Assembly: GCA_014281115.1 (NCBI GenBank)
Contig: JACONQ010000018.1
Coordinates: 1,798,001 to 1,862,000, forward strand
From: Laburnicola sp. R22_1
Taxonomy: Eukaryota > Ascomycota > Dothideomycetes > Pleosporales > Didymosphaeriaceae
Direction of reading: 5' to 3'
Length of the DNA: 64,000 nucleotides
Part shown: positions 13,991 through 24,364 of the stretch, piece by piece
How positions within the stretch are numbered: position 1 is the first letter of the stretch
How the letters are laid out: each line of letters starts with the position of its first letter
Position numbers and translations under genes: made by a program
Notes under the pieces: generated by a model
What the model was told of the DNA's origin: nothing
The model's input: the letters and a program-made list of their open reading frames with translations, nothing else
The model's database searches: none

Positions 13991-15480
13991 TTAAAACCGT
14001 CGTCCTGGACATTATTAATCTGGTAGAGGGGTAGCAAGGTAGTTATTGTGCTAAAATTATGAGTTATTTTTATAACTACAGGCATAAGTACTAACGCACA
14101 CAATGCATTCTACAAAGTAATTCTTACTAATGTTTCTACTTCTATTGGCGTCTACTAATTCAAGATAGGATGAGCGAAAGTACTTTGTTAATGTAGTAAC
14201 TAAACAAGCAATTAAGCGGCAACTTCTTGCCCCTCTTGTAGACGTCCTGTCTTCAAGATTAATTGCTGGATATACAGATGAAAAGGTGCAAGCCATCGCT
14301 GCTAAGCCACCTAAAGTGCGACAGCTCAGAGCTCACCTTAAAAATAGAAGGAACATGTTGGAAGAGGGCGAAAAAGCTTTTTATATTGCCATCAGCGGAT
14401 TATAGGTCGCTGCTTCTCTAGAACGCACAGAATTAATGCATACCGAAATTGGCTTAATGAACAATATCTAACATTAGTGACGTATCTAATAGAATGTAAT
14501 AATCGTATTCATTTTCTCGTTAAGGACTTGTAAGGTCTAACTTCAAACGTTACATACCCTTAGAGGTCTTGATCCGTTGCGGTCATCGCTGGATCTAATT
14601 GAGTGCCCATGAGTAGGTCGCCGAGACATGGGTTCAGTCCTGAACCCGTTCGCTTACGGTATAAGCCAGGTCATGTGATCTGATGAGGATGCATAACTAA
14701 GATGGGGCGGCGAATGTATAAGGCTGCTTGCTCCTTCATTATCTACTAATTATTTCCTCAGACCACGTGGAGCAAACACACAACATGAAAATGACGAGTC
14801 GAACTACAGTACGGGCGGGAGCCGGACAGATCAGCTTTCCACGATGACGGATCCGACGACTATTGTTGAATGCAACCCTGATTAGTCGTACTTGATGTAC
14901 CAAGCGGCACGAAAATGCAACATAAACTTCACGCTCTTTGGTTGTAGAGGCGTACATTGTCGTGAACTTGCATAAGCGAGGCTGCGATTTCCGACAATTG
15001 ACTGATGAAACTCTGCGGTCCGACACTGCAGAAGTGCCCTAGATTCACTTATGTAGCCCCTATTATCGTACTATTGATCCAACCGTGCAACTCATTCTAG
15101 GCTCTGAAAGTTATCGCCTTCGGTGGAAGGGCGTGGCAGGAGCGGGTCGACCATCTTCGCCACCAGTAGAGGCAAACCAAATGCACTGGTACACAATCCA
15201 CTTCACCAAACAATTTGTCTCCTTCGGCATGCGGATTCCCTCGTTCCTCAGGCCAGGTTTCTGGCCTCGCTTAACGTTACCAGGTGCTCTATGTCATGTG
15301 ACATCAGCTAGTGCCTGCCCCGCCAACCTCACCCAATTCAGCCTTACTCCAGAAAGGCATGCCTACTTGTTGACAGATTCGTCCTTCCATGTTTCATCCT
15401 ACCACTTAGGGGTTCTTCAAGAGATTTCACAGCATTCTTAACGAATTACCCGCCTGAACATCGCAAATGTGCATGTCCTC
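13991..15480. other. No gene seen; edge of the RIP block
   Basis: Base composition becomes normal across this stretch. Short open frames are present on both strands (up to 118 codons at 15,085-15,441, which begins with GTG), but none shows a domain, and their codon use looks random. A perfect 8-bp inverted repeat with a 2-nt loop (GGGTTCAG/CTGAACCC) sits at 14,630-14,647. The last few hundred bases would hold the promoter of the HET gene that follows. Confidence 0.5.
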
Positions 15481-16395
15481 ATGCGCCTTCTGCAGGTTGA
15501 TGACAGCGGCAGGCTCCACCTCATCGAGCACGCAGGCAGAGATACGCCGCCATATGCGATCCTTTCGCACACCTAGGGAGCTGACGGTGATGAGGTCACT
15601 TACAAAGACATAGTTGGGGGCGAAGGCAAGAGCAAACCGGGCTATCGTAAGCTTTCCTTCTGCGCAAAGCAAGCAGCGAGCGACGGCCTGGGGCTGTTCT
15701 GGGTAGATACCTGCTGCATCGACAAAACAAGCAGCGCAGAGCTCTCAGAAGCAATCAACTCCATGTTCCGTTGGTACGCTAATGCCTCCAAATGCTACGT
15801 CTATCTGTCCGACGTTTCTGTCGACAGCGCCAAAGGAAAGGGCCAATTGCCTCGAGCAACAGGGGTATCAAGCTTTCGGCAAAGTAGATGGTTTACGCGA
15901 GGCTGGACACTACAAGAGCTGCTAGCTCCAAAATCCGTCGGATTTTATTCTGCAGAGGGCGAGTACCTTGGCGATAGAAAGTCACTGGTCCAAGAGATCC
16001 AAACCATTACTGGAGTCAGCAGTAAGGCTCTCGAGGGGAGCCCACTTTCACACTTCAGTGTTGAAGAGAGGAAGTCATGGACTGCAAATCGCGAGACGAA
16101 ACGCGAAGAAGACGGCGCATACTGTCTATTGGGAATATTCGGCGTTTTCATGCCAGCTATTTATGGAGAAGGCAACAATGCTTTCAAAAGGCTGCAGAAA
16201 GAAATTGAAGAGTCACTAAAAAGGGATGAACCCAGCAATCGTGCCAATCAAGCTCCCTGTTCCAAGTGTACGTATCGGAATTCTCCTTCTGTCGATCTGT
16301 CATTGCTAACAACGGTAGGTGGCCGATATGTACATTTTTCTAATGATCTACATTGCTATAAATGTGAGGTTTCCATTACATTAAGGCCCACCTAG
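15481..16395 (+). pseudogene. HET-domain protein with a nonsense codon
   Basis: The frame starting at ATG 15,481 encodes a classical HET (heterokaryon incompatibility) domain: MRLLQVDD, PPYAILSHT, DGLGLFWVDTCCIDK, EAINSMFRWYANA, FTRGWTLQELLAP and the closing AYCLLGIFGVFMPAIYGEG. HET proteins trigger a cell-death reaction after fusion of unlike individuals. The frame stays open for 305 codons except for TAG at 15,574-15,576, which falls on the invariant Trp of the SHTWG motif. TGG to TAG is CCA to CTA on the other strand, the change RIP makes. The C-terminus after the HET domain is short (about 60 residues) and unlike known partners. A Gag fragment begins about 100 bp downstream, so the original 3' part may have been lost to insertion. 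Readthrough or an intron around the stop is unlikely, since flanking conserved residues are contiguous. Confidence 0.82.
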
Positions 16396-16496
16396 TCTGG
16401 CTAACGTATTAAGGCGGTGAATATGGTCACTATGCCAGTGAACCACATTGCTATGGATGTACGTAATCCACACTCAGAGTGAGCTCGTGTATAAGC

Positions 16497-16850
16497 ATGC
16501 TAATGGAGGTAGCAGGCAATAGCCGCGACCACATCGTGAGCGAATGCACACGGTGGCTAGATCCAGCAACAATAACTCAGCTTGCCGAAAAAAAGCTGCT
16601 CTCTTTGCGCCAGGAACGATCAGCATCGGAATACACTACTGTGTTCGAGAAGCTCGCTTCTCGACTGGAATGGGGAGATAATGCACTTATGTCCTTCTTT
16701 TATAAAGGCTTGAAACATCGCGTCAAGGAAATACTCTACAGCCGACGTAGACCTAACACACTTTCAGAATATGCTAGGATGGCTGTTAGAATCGACGTCG
16801 AGCTGGATCTATTAGAGAAACGTAAGCCTTATAGGGGGAAAAGGAAGTGA
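16497..16850 (+). mobile_element. Gag fragment of a Ty3/gypsy-type retrotransposon
   Basis: An open frame of about 117 codons from ATG 16,497 encodes the helical core of a gypsy-class Gag (Retrotrans_gag family): LRQERSASEYTTVFEKLASR (about 16,603-16,660), then LMSFFYKGLKHRVKEIL and ARMAVRIDVELDLLEKRK. Gag forms the particle that packages retrotransposon RNA. The usual upstream capsid part, the zinc knuckle, and all of protease/RT/integrase are missing, and no LTR is seen, so this is a detached fragment. It is not visibly RIP-mutated, unlike the block to its left. It could instead be a Gag-derived gene, but its isolation between a broken HET gene and the recombinase argues for a remnant. Confidence 0.68.
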
Positions 16851-17078
16851 AAGCGAGGCGTTTTAACCATGCATCATCCACATGTAATCTACGGTTTGCC
16901 TTGAGGGGACTTTATCAGATGTGTGCGGTCTGATCGAGTGAGTTATAGCAAGGCATGCTCCATAGTCTAGCAGGATGTTCAAATGTTGCGCGTTGAAAAA
17001 ATCTACAAAAACGCACATCCTATCGAACGAGTGGGCGGGTGGTGTTGAAACTTCAGTCTAAAGGAGTGAAGTACCGGT

Positions 17079-19544
17079 CTACAAACCATGACTGTTGCAG
17101 CTTGCCACCGTTCCCTTCGCCGTTTTTTCTGGGACGTAGACCTTCGGAAGCCGCAGCTTGATGCCGTGAACATCCTGGGCGTGTCTTTTAAAATGCAGAA
17201 CACCCTCCAATGGCACCCCCTCTTTTCGGCATGTTGGATGGGGGCAGGGGATCGTCGCGGCCGGTGCGAAGCGGCGGAGGTGCTCGTCTTCGATATGGTC
17301 CATCATCTTCGCCACCCGACTGTAACAGAACATCCGCTGGGCGAGGGGCAGGCCCTCATCGCCTATGCAGAACAGGCACTGGCGAGGTTCGCACACCAAG
17401 GGAAACGAAGAGGCCGAGGGACTGTCCTCTTGCTTGGTCTGGGGCGCTACTGGGTCGAAAACCATGGGACGTCGCCGGAGTTCTCGACGGCGGCACAATT
17501 TCGTCATGGTTCGGATCAGCTCGCATCGCTGCTCCAAAGCGCCTGGCTCGTGAAGATTACGGGGGGTTCTGCAAAGCATGCTCGCGATGCAAGCCCGCTC
17601 TTCAAGCGCGTAGGTGGTGGCAGCGGGTTTAGCCTCATCCTCGTCTTCGAGAGACAGGTCGCCCTCGTATTCAAGCTCTCTCGTATCATTCTCCATGAAA
17701 TACCTCTTCCTGGCCTTCTTTTGTTTGTGATCCTGCAACTGCTTCCTTTTCCGAAGCAATTTTGCCTGCGTATCCTTCCTCAACTGGCGAAGCAGCACCT
17801 CCTCTCCGTTCTCGCAAGGTCCAGCGTCTCGTCGGACCTGTTCTATTCTCTTCGTTAGAGCGTCTCGTTGCTGACGCAGCTTGACAACGGTAGCGTGCTG
17901 TTCAATCGCGAGAGCATCGTCCGGACTGAGCTTGGTCGGTGCGAGCGGGTCACGCGTCAGCGACATGTTCCCCATTGCCTTGATCACAGCCGTGTCGGAG
18001 GGTTCGTCTAGGTAGGCCGCATGGACGTCGAACGCCACGTCCTGGTTGATGTAGGATTGGAAGATCTGCGACCGGCTGTGTCCCATCACTTGATTCCGCG
18101 TAGCCACCGGGGCCTTGTCTGCCAAGTTGTCAGCCTTCAGTCAAAGGACGCAGAGACCAGGAGCTCTTACGGTTGACGGCATTTCCGACGCCGCGTCGAA
18201 TGCACGTATGCGTCAAGGTCGCCTCTATACCAGCATCTAGCCCTAGACGCTTCATGTACCTTGCTGCAGTGGCCGCGCGTAAAGGCTTGGATGACCTCGA
18301 TGGTGAATTTCCGCACTTCGAGCGTTCAGGTTCTCGAAAGACGGGCTCCTCCCATTGATCCTCTTTCCATCTGAAGATGCGGCAGTTCTTTCGCTTAGGG
18401 ATGCGTGCAAGCAAGATGTCTTCGGGTTCGCGGACAGTACTGGCGGCCCATGCGTTACGGGCAAAGCCCATGCTGATCATCTCTAAAATAGGGCAAAGCA
18501 AAGGATTTTCATGCTGGTAGATCCTGAACGTCTTCCTTAAACGGTCGTCAGCTCGGAAACAAGAGGAGCATCTCCAATACGTACGGTTGTGGCTTCCTGT
18601 CCTCTCCCTTTGTATGTATAAGAGTAAGGTACATGACGAGCTCCTCACGGTTTTCTACTCTCGCCAACATGATCGTAACATGCTCGAAGAGAACCGACAT
18701 GAGCTCCTCCTCAGGAGGCAGCTCACCTGCACCGAAGTCTGCTTTCTCACTACCGTCGTCATCATCGGTTGGATCCTCTTTGTCAGGGTCGTAGAAACGA
18801 ATCGCCTCGTCTCTCGTGGTGTTTCTTGCATCCTCTTCTGGTACCTTGACACTCGCATCGAGAAATGATACAGGCCGTGCACCCGTGCTGGCGGCAAACT
18901 TTAAGAGCAAAGAGAACCCTATCCTCTGTTCTTCGTCTGGGTACACTCTTTTACAGTGCACCCAATGGTGAATGTTTAGCACGTACATGTCGTCGCCGGA
19001 CAATACCGGCTTTTTCGGTGGCCTCTTGATAAGCTTGTAAGTTATCGTAAGGTCACGGATGTACTGCAGCACAGCGTTAGAAGATTGGATCTTCAGGGCC
19101 TCCGCAGGTGCGGCTTACATTGTTCACATCGTCCTTGAGGTTCTTCGGCATCCAATCGTTCGCATGCTTTTGGTAGAGCATACGCAACTGCCGCCAGTAC
19201 TCGTGTAGGGAGGAATGCGTATTCACGCCGGGACAGTTATCCAAAACCCATTGGCAAAACGCTTTATAGTCGGCCGCATTCTGACCCTTGATGAAGGGGA
19301 TCGGTTCCTCCTCGACTTCCTCGCAGTATCTGACAAATGATAAGCCGGTGCTGCTGCTCAGTAGTTGCACCGGGAGTGCTTACCTTGTCCACTTCTTCCA
19401 CGTCCCCCTCAAGTTCCGTAGAGTGGCAGCGGAGTATTGAGGTTGTGTGTAGCCTTGATCTGCTAGCTTTTGCCGCAGACTTTTATAGTACCCTTCTGGG
19501 CGGGACACCCGGTGACGACGCTGCGGTTTCTTGTGCGCTGCCAT
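17079..19544 (-). CDS. DUF3435 tyrosine recombinase (Starship captain-like)
   Basis: Five exons join in frame: 19,544-19,384; 19,329-19,119; 19,063-18,585; 18,535-18,171; 18,118-17,079. Introns are 54, 55, 49 and 52 nt, all GT-AG. The product is 751 aa. It carries the DUF3435 core of fungal tyrosine recombinases: first catalytic Arg in STGARP (about residue 187), the box CIRRGVGNAVN (Arg about 397), His in QVMGHS (about 419) and the likely nucleophile Tyr in FQSYIN (about 428). A coiled, basic linker follows, then two C2H2-type finger segments near the C-terminus (CLFC...H...H and CPHPTC...H...H). Members of this superfamily catalyse insertion of Starship or Crypton elements. ATG 19,544 is the first in-frame Met; the frame extends upstream only to a GTG. 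All catalytic residues are present and no RIP damage is seen. The gene points towards the NLR/HET block. It may be a non-Starship DUF3435 paralogue. Confidence 0.88.
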
Positions 19545-20356
19545 CGCGGAAAGCGACCGGCCTTTGAGAGGGAGGGAGGGCCCTGAGATGTTGGTGGGCG
19601 AGTAAACGGCGCGCGGCGAGGATGAAGAAGTCGGGCTAGAGCAGCGCGAACGGACAAAGGCAAGCGGTGCTGGTGAGGGAAGAACGCTACGAGTGCGGGA
19701 CGGGCACACTTATACATGTCCACCTGGTACCCTCCGCGCTTCGAGCGTAAGCAGTCGAGTGAGGCGTAGCATGCACTTTTGATGGGGTCGAGGGAGACAT
19801 GGGTCCCTCGCTTAGGCCCTTAAAGCGGCAAGGGATTGCAGGGCTCGTACTAGGTGTTCGAGCCTCCAAAAGCGGCGCCTAAAGCCGCTGGATTTGGACG
19901 CATCGACACCAGAACCTAAACTTCTACTGGAAAGTGTGCATGGATGGAGCAATCATCATCGATGGGTGGGTGGACCGTGGGGAGTTCAATATTAGATAAG
20001 GTGGGGGCTTATGTGTGGTATTGGCATTATTCGACTCCTGTACGGCCTCTGGGACAGACAGAATCTCTTGAGTACGGTACCTTCTTCGGTCTCTGTATGA
20101 TCTGATCTATCGTGGGGTAGCACAACACCACTCTTGTTTCAGTATTGTGACTTGACTTGTATTTCTCAACGTCGTATCGTGCGTGGAAGTTATGAGTTGT
20201 CTACATTTCGTTTCGTCTAATCATGCTATGTATCGCTGCGTATTTGGAGTTGCTGTCTAACGCTCGTCGTACTCAAACGTTTGACGTAGGTAGTACATAC
20301 AGTTGAATCATTACGTCTTTATCCGTACGCGCCCACTTCGCTCCGCTCCTTCCCAT
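19545..20356. other. Recombinase upstream region; surE 3' side
   Basis: No coding feature is supported. If the recombinase is a Starship captain, the outer edge of the element should lie here, because captains sit close to one end and face inward. I could not find a convincing direct repeat or terminal inverted repeat by eye. The right-hand part is 3' flank of the SurE gene. Confidence 0.5.
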
Positions 20357-21525
20357 CTACGCATCCAACGTTATGCCCCCCTTCCACTCGCCAGGCGTAT
20401 GCATAAAATTCGCCCTCAACGGCGTCACACTCGTAAACCCCTGCGCAACCGCCCACCCATCATTCCCCGGCTCGCTCTGCTCCACGCTCTCATAGACATC
20501 CTTGAATCGCGGCGCCCACTTGAAGTGCGTATGCTTATACCGAATGTGGGCCGCACCCACGGGGGTCTCGCGCCCACTGTCGCCGCCCGAGTCCGCCCCG
20601 GTGCCCCCGCCGAGCACATCGCGCAGCTCTTTCCGGCCGAGCTTCTCCTCCTGCTTCCGGATCTGGGCCTCGATGTCCGCGGGGGTATCGTCGTCTTCGA
20701 GGGGCACCTCGATGGGCTGAAAGCAGGAGCCCGATTTCCACGTATTCTGCAGCATGTGCGTGTAGAGGATGTTGCGCGTCGCGACCTTGTCCACGAGCGG
20801 CACGTTGACCGAGTACAAGTGCGTGTTCGGATCCCAGTTGGCGAAGAGGTGCTGGACGAGCTTGGCGGATAGCCGCGACGCGCCCTCGATGATGGCGGCG
20901 TCGTGGTTGCGGTCGAAGAAGGCGTAGCTGAGGGCGATGCTCTTGTAGCCGCAGACGGCGGCCTCCATGGCGCCGCCGATGGTGCCGCTGCTCAGGCTGA
21001 AGACGGCCGTGCTGTTGCGGCCGTAGTTGGGGCCCGAGATGACGAGGTCGATGGGCCCGCGGGCGGAGAAGAAGTGGAAGAGGCCGATTTGCACGCAGGA
21101 CGCGGGCGTGCTGTCGACGAGGATCCATTCTTCTGAGGAGGAGTTGGGGGGCAGGGGTCGCGGGGAGGTGGTGCCGCTGTTGAGGAGGCGGCCGTTTTCC
21201 GTGCGCAGGGGCGAGGGGCGGAAGTACGTGGGTTTGATCGAGTGGCCTACTAGGTGGGCTTTGCCTATCCAGGAGCGTTGGGTGTGCGGGAGGATGACGG
21301 AGACGGTGTGCCCGTGGGATTGGAGCGTTGATACTGTGGGTGGGAGATTGTTAGTCGCGGAATTGTTTTCCTTGGAAGGGAGTGGAGGGAGGGGTATGGT
21401 ACCTAGGGAGTGCACGTATGGTGAGGATTGGTCGGACGGTGGGCCATCATCGTTGGTAACCTATGTCTTGAATTACAAAGCGGTAAGTGAAGTGTGCAGC
21501 GGGAATTACTTACGAGAATGTGCAT
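20357..21525 (-). CDS. SurE-family 5'/3'-nucleotidase (PBY1 N-half-like)
   Basis: Three exons: 21,525-21,514 (12 nt, MHIL), 21,460-21,403, and 21,333-20,357, with introns of 53 and 69 nt; 348 aa. The N-terminus assembles to MHILVTNDDGPP, giving the paired Asp that bind the catalytic metal in SurE phosphatases. Further landmarks are SHGHTVSVILPHTQRSWIG, ILVDSTPASCVQIGL, ISGPNYGRN and SSGTIGGAMEAA. SurE enzymes hydrolyse nucleoside monophosphates. In budding yeast Pby1, a SurE domain is fused to a tubulin-tyrosine-ligase-like domain and the protein associates with P bodies; here the frame ends with TAG right after the SurE domain and no ligase domain is seen downstream. An acidic low-complexity stretch lies at about residues 225-270. 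The start was chosen because it supplies the catalytic DD; a longer-looking frame from 21,415 lacks it. Confidence 0.9.
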
Positions 21526-22499
21526 GCTGGCTTTTAGAGAGGCTCTGGAGAGGCTGTTTATTTACGGGGAGTGGGGAATTGGCGGAGGGGTGTTTTTGGA
21601 TGAGCCATGGCTTAGCGTTCCGAGATCGCTCGGAACGGTTTGGCGCTTGGGCCACGTGGCGTGGGAGACGAGCAGCCTGAGGCAGCGTTCCATGTTTTGA
21701 TCTTCGTTCATCTCGTCATTGTCACGACGGTTTCAACGGTTTGTTGAGATGAATGCAAGTCGTGGGTAGTCGACAACTCGCATTGGTGATTGACAATCGA
21801 GATGGAGGAGGCTGCATCATGCGTGTCATCTGCGCTATCGGTACGCCGTCAGACTTGCTTCTGCAGCGCGCCCACGTATTACGACGCTGATACAGTACTA
21901 GGACGGACGCCTGGTTACCATGTGTTACCCCAGGGTGAGCAATACGAAGGCCAGTTACACTCCAACTTTGTCCAGCAGCCGTGGCTACACACACGATAGC
22001 CGACTTGATAACAGAGAGATGCACCTGTCGGAATTGACCTGCACGCGAAGTATAAGCTGGATTTTGAAAAGATGGATTTTAGAAAGAGTTTCAGATGTTT
22101 TCCCTCCGTCCTAATCTCAGGCCCTTCCATCACAGTAACCCATCCCCCCGCTTCTACGGCTACAATACTCTCTAGTTTCAATAGTCCGGCTAGACTACAC
22201 AAGGAATTTTCACTACGAAAAGAGTAACGCAGTGCATGCGCTGAGTCCCGATCTAAGACTGAGATGCCGGCGACGGATCCCCACCCTACCGGCACAGAGG
22301 GCGCTCCCGAAGAGTTTATATGACGGGGCCGCAGCTGCACCTTCGATCAGCCGCAGCTCTTTCATGGTCTTTTGGGATTCCTCTGGACGTAATCCGTTTC
22401 TGCCATTTATTTGCTCTCCCAGATCCAGGCACCAGACGTCGACATCTCCGTCTCGCCCAATAGGACTATCCCATCACACGTGACATAACCTCCCCCAAA
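21526..22499. promoter_or_regulatory. Divergent promoter region, surE / SDR
   Basis: The 974 bp between two divergent starts hold no supported gene. CACGTG occurs at 21,653-21,658 on the SurE side. On the SDR side CCAAT is at 22,457-22,461 and CACGTGA at 22,477-22,483, only 17 bp before the ATG. Such E-box-like sites are bound by bHLH factors in fungi; function here is inferred. Confidence 0.4.
21617..21636. promoter_or_regulatory. Perfect inverted repeat with CCG...CGG half-sites
   Basis: GTTCCGAG and CTCGGAAC face each other across ATCG, forming 8-bp perfect arms about 90 bp upstream of the SurE start. The CCG and CGG triplets are separated by 8 bp, a layout used by some Zn(II)2Cys6 regulators. 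Only the symmetry is observed. Confidence 0.3.
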
Positions 22500-23361
22500 A
22501 TGGCCGTCAACGTCCCCACCGCCTCCCTCGAAGGCAAAGTCGCCCTCGTCACCGGCGCCGGCCGCGGCATCGGACGAGGCTGCGCCGTCGAGCTCGGCAA
22601 GCGCGGCGCCTCCGTCGTCGTAAACTACGTCTCGTCCCAAGGCCCCGCCGAAGAAGTTGTGAAGATAATTGAAGGCTTCAACAACGGCGCCAAAGCCGTC
22701 GCTATCCAAGCCGACGTCTCCAAGCTCTCCGAGATCAACCGCCTCTTCGAAGATGCCAAGAAGCACTTTGGCAAAATCGATATCGTCATGAGCAATTCCG
22801 GAACGGAGAGCTGGGACAAGACGGAGGAGATTACCGAGGAGAAGTACGACCACGTGTTTAATTTGAATACGCGGGCGCAGTTCTTCGTGGGGCAGAGCGC
22901 GTACAAGCATATTGAGGATAACGGGCGCATCATCTTGATGAGCTCGATTGCGGCGGGCTTGCTGGGCGTCAAGGACCACGCGCTGTACAACGGATCCAAG
23001 ATGGCGGTCATTGGCTTCATCAAGGCCTTTGCCACGGATTTTGGAAAGCGCGGTATCACCGTGAATGGCGTGGCGCCGGGCGGTATCAAGAGCGACATGT
23101 TCACGCAGAACGCGTGGCATTATATCCCTGGAGGGTCACCGGATTGGCCTGCGGAGAAGATTGAGTCGTTGATGGCGAGTCACTGCCCGTTGGGGCGGTG
23201 TGCTGTGCCTGAGGATGTTGCGCGTGTGGTGGCTTTCTTGGCCAGTGAGGATGGTGGGTGGGTTAATGGTGAGTTTGGTGGAGGGCGACGTCTGCGTGGA
23301 ATATATGCTAATCGTGATGGTAGGCCAAGTCATTACCATCTCCGGTGGGTCTTCGCAGTAG
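22500..23361 (+). CDS. SDR, tetra/trihydroxynaphthalene reductase-like
   Basis: Two exons, 22,500-23,268 and 23,324-23,361, with a 55-nt intron; 268 aa, the usual length for this group. Reading through the intron would replace the C-terminus VITISGGSSQ with unrelated sequence, so the spliced form is correct. Rossmann motif TGAGRGIG (about residues 19-26), NADPH-type basic surroundings, MSNSG, the Asn in NLNTR, catalytic Ser in MSSIAAG, and Tyr/Lys in ALYNGSK place it in the classical SDR family. The stretch VNGVAPGGIKSDMF and the WHYIPGG loop are characteristic of 1,3,6,8-tetra- and 1,3,8-trihydroxynaphthalene reductases and versicolorin reductases, which reduce aromatic polyketides in DHN-melanin or toxin pathways. 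No polyketide synthase or scytalone dehydratase lies nearby, so the substrate is open. Confidence 0.9.
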
Positions 23362-24364
23362 ACGTTCCTGACGCTGTTGCATTTTCGGATATGCAGCCTT
23401 AAGTCGAAAGTTTGGAGAGTGTATGGTGCTTCCTAGGGTGATTCGGTCTATATTGAGACTCCAGACTTTTGATTTAATGCTGTACTTGGGCCGGCCCCTT
23501 CAGCTTGCACTGCGGAGGCGGTGGCCAGTCGTGGTGGGCCTCATCTGATCGTCATACCACCTCTAGTGCTAGCTTTGTTGGACGGTTGAATGATATGTTA
23601 CGAGTGCATTGTATGAACAGAGAGAAGGTCTGCGATGTTTCTCTTCCAGACATGAACAGAGTACATGAAAGTGTATCAAACTACTCGCGCTTTCTGTGTC
23701 CATATTGACGTCGGCCATGACTCCAGAACTCGACTGGTCTGTGCTGTGCTAAGTAGCAGAGTTCCGAACTTCGGACTTGCGTTCCGAGACCTCTTTTAAT
23801 CGTCCCTTCTACCTCTTCTTCTTCCTATCAGCAGCGTATCGTATCGTGGAAAGAAAACGAGCTGGAAATAGTGATCTAGGGAGCTAATAGTGAATTGAAG
23901 CTACATAAGAAAAGAAGGCCGTCAGGGCCAATATATAGATGAGCGCTTTTTTTTGTGATCACCTTTTTCACGCTCTTTTTGATTACTAAGCAGGGGGCTC
24001 TGCTTTTTTTGTCATGTTATTTGAGATGAAAGCCTTTGTCGTGCTACCCCTAGGTAGTTAATTTAACGCCACATAGATGAGCTCTTGCTAAGCTCAGGAA
24101 TGCCACATGAGCTCTGAGCACATGACTGCAGGGCCTCATTTCCGCGACACGTATCCATCACTTTCACATAGCTCCACGATCTGCCTCCCGTCCAGATATC
24201 CCCATTCTCTCCGTTACGCTCAATCCATCCATCACGCGCAACGTCATCTCGTTCACGCGCACCAGTCTCCCTCTACCATCTAACGCTCAACGTCACCTTA
24301 CCCTTCACCCTCCCCACCAAGCAAACACTCCCACCCCCTATCCTCACTCACCAACCCCATTCCA
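23362..24364. other. Intergenic, no gene seen
   Basis: About 1 kb of mixed sequence. The first part is SDR 3' flank. TTCCGAA/TTCGGA-type short inverted motifs occur near 23,760-23,790, and T-runs at 23,947-23,955 and 24,004-24,010. The end is extremely C-rich (24,290-24,480), running into the next gene. Confidence 0.5.

Noticed and set aside
14630..14647. 8-bp hairpin with 2-nt loop
   Set aside because: Too short, and such terminator-like hairpins have no set role in fungal nuclear DNA; noted only in the region entry.
15085..15441. 118-codon plus-strand frame before the HET gene
   Set aside because: Starts with GTG, has no recognisable motif, and a second frame overlaps it; not supported as a gene.
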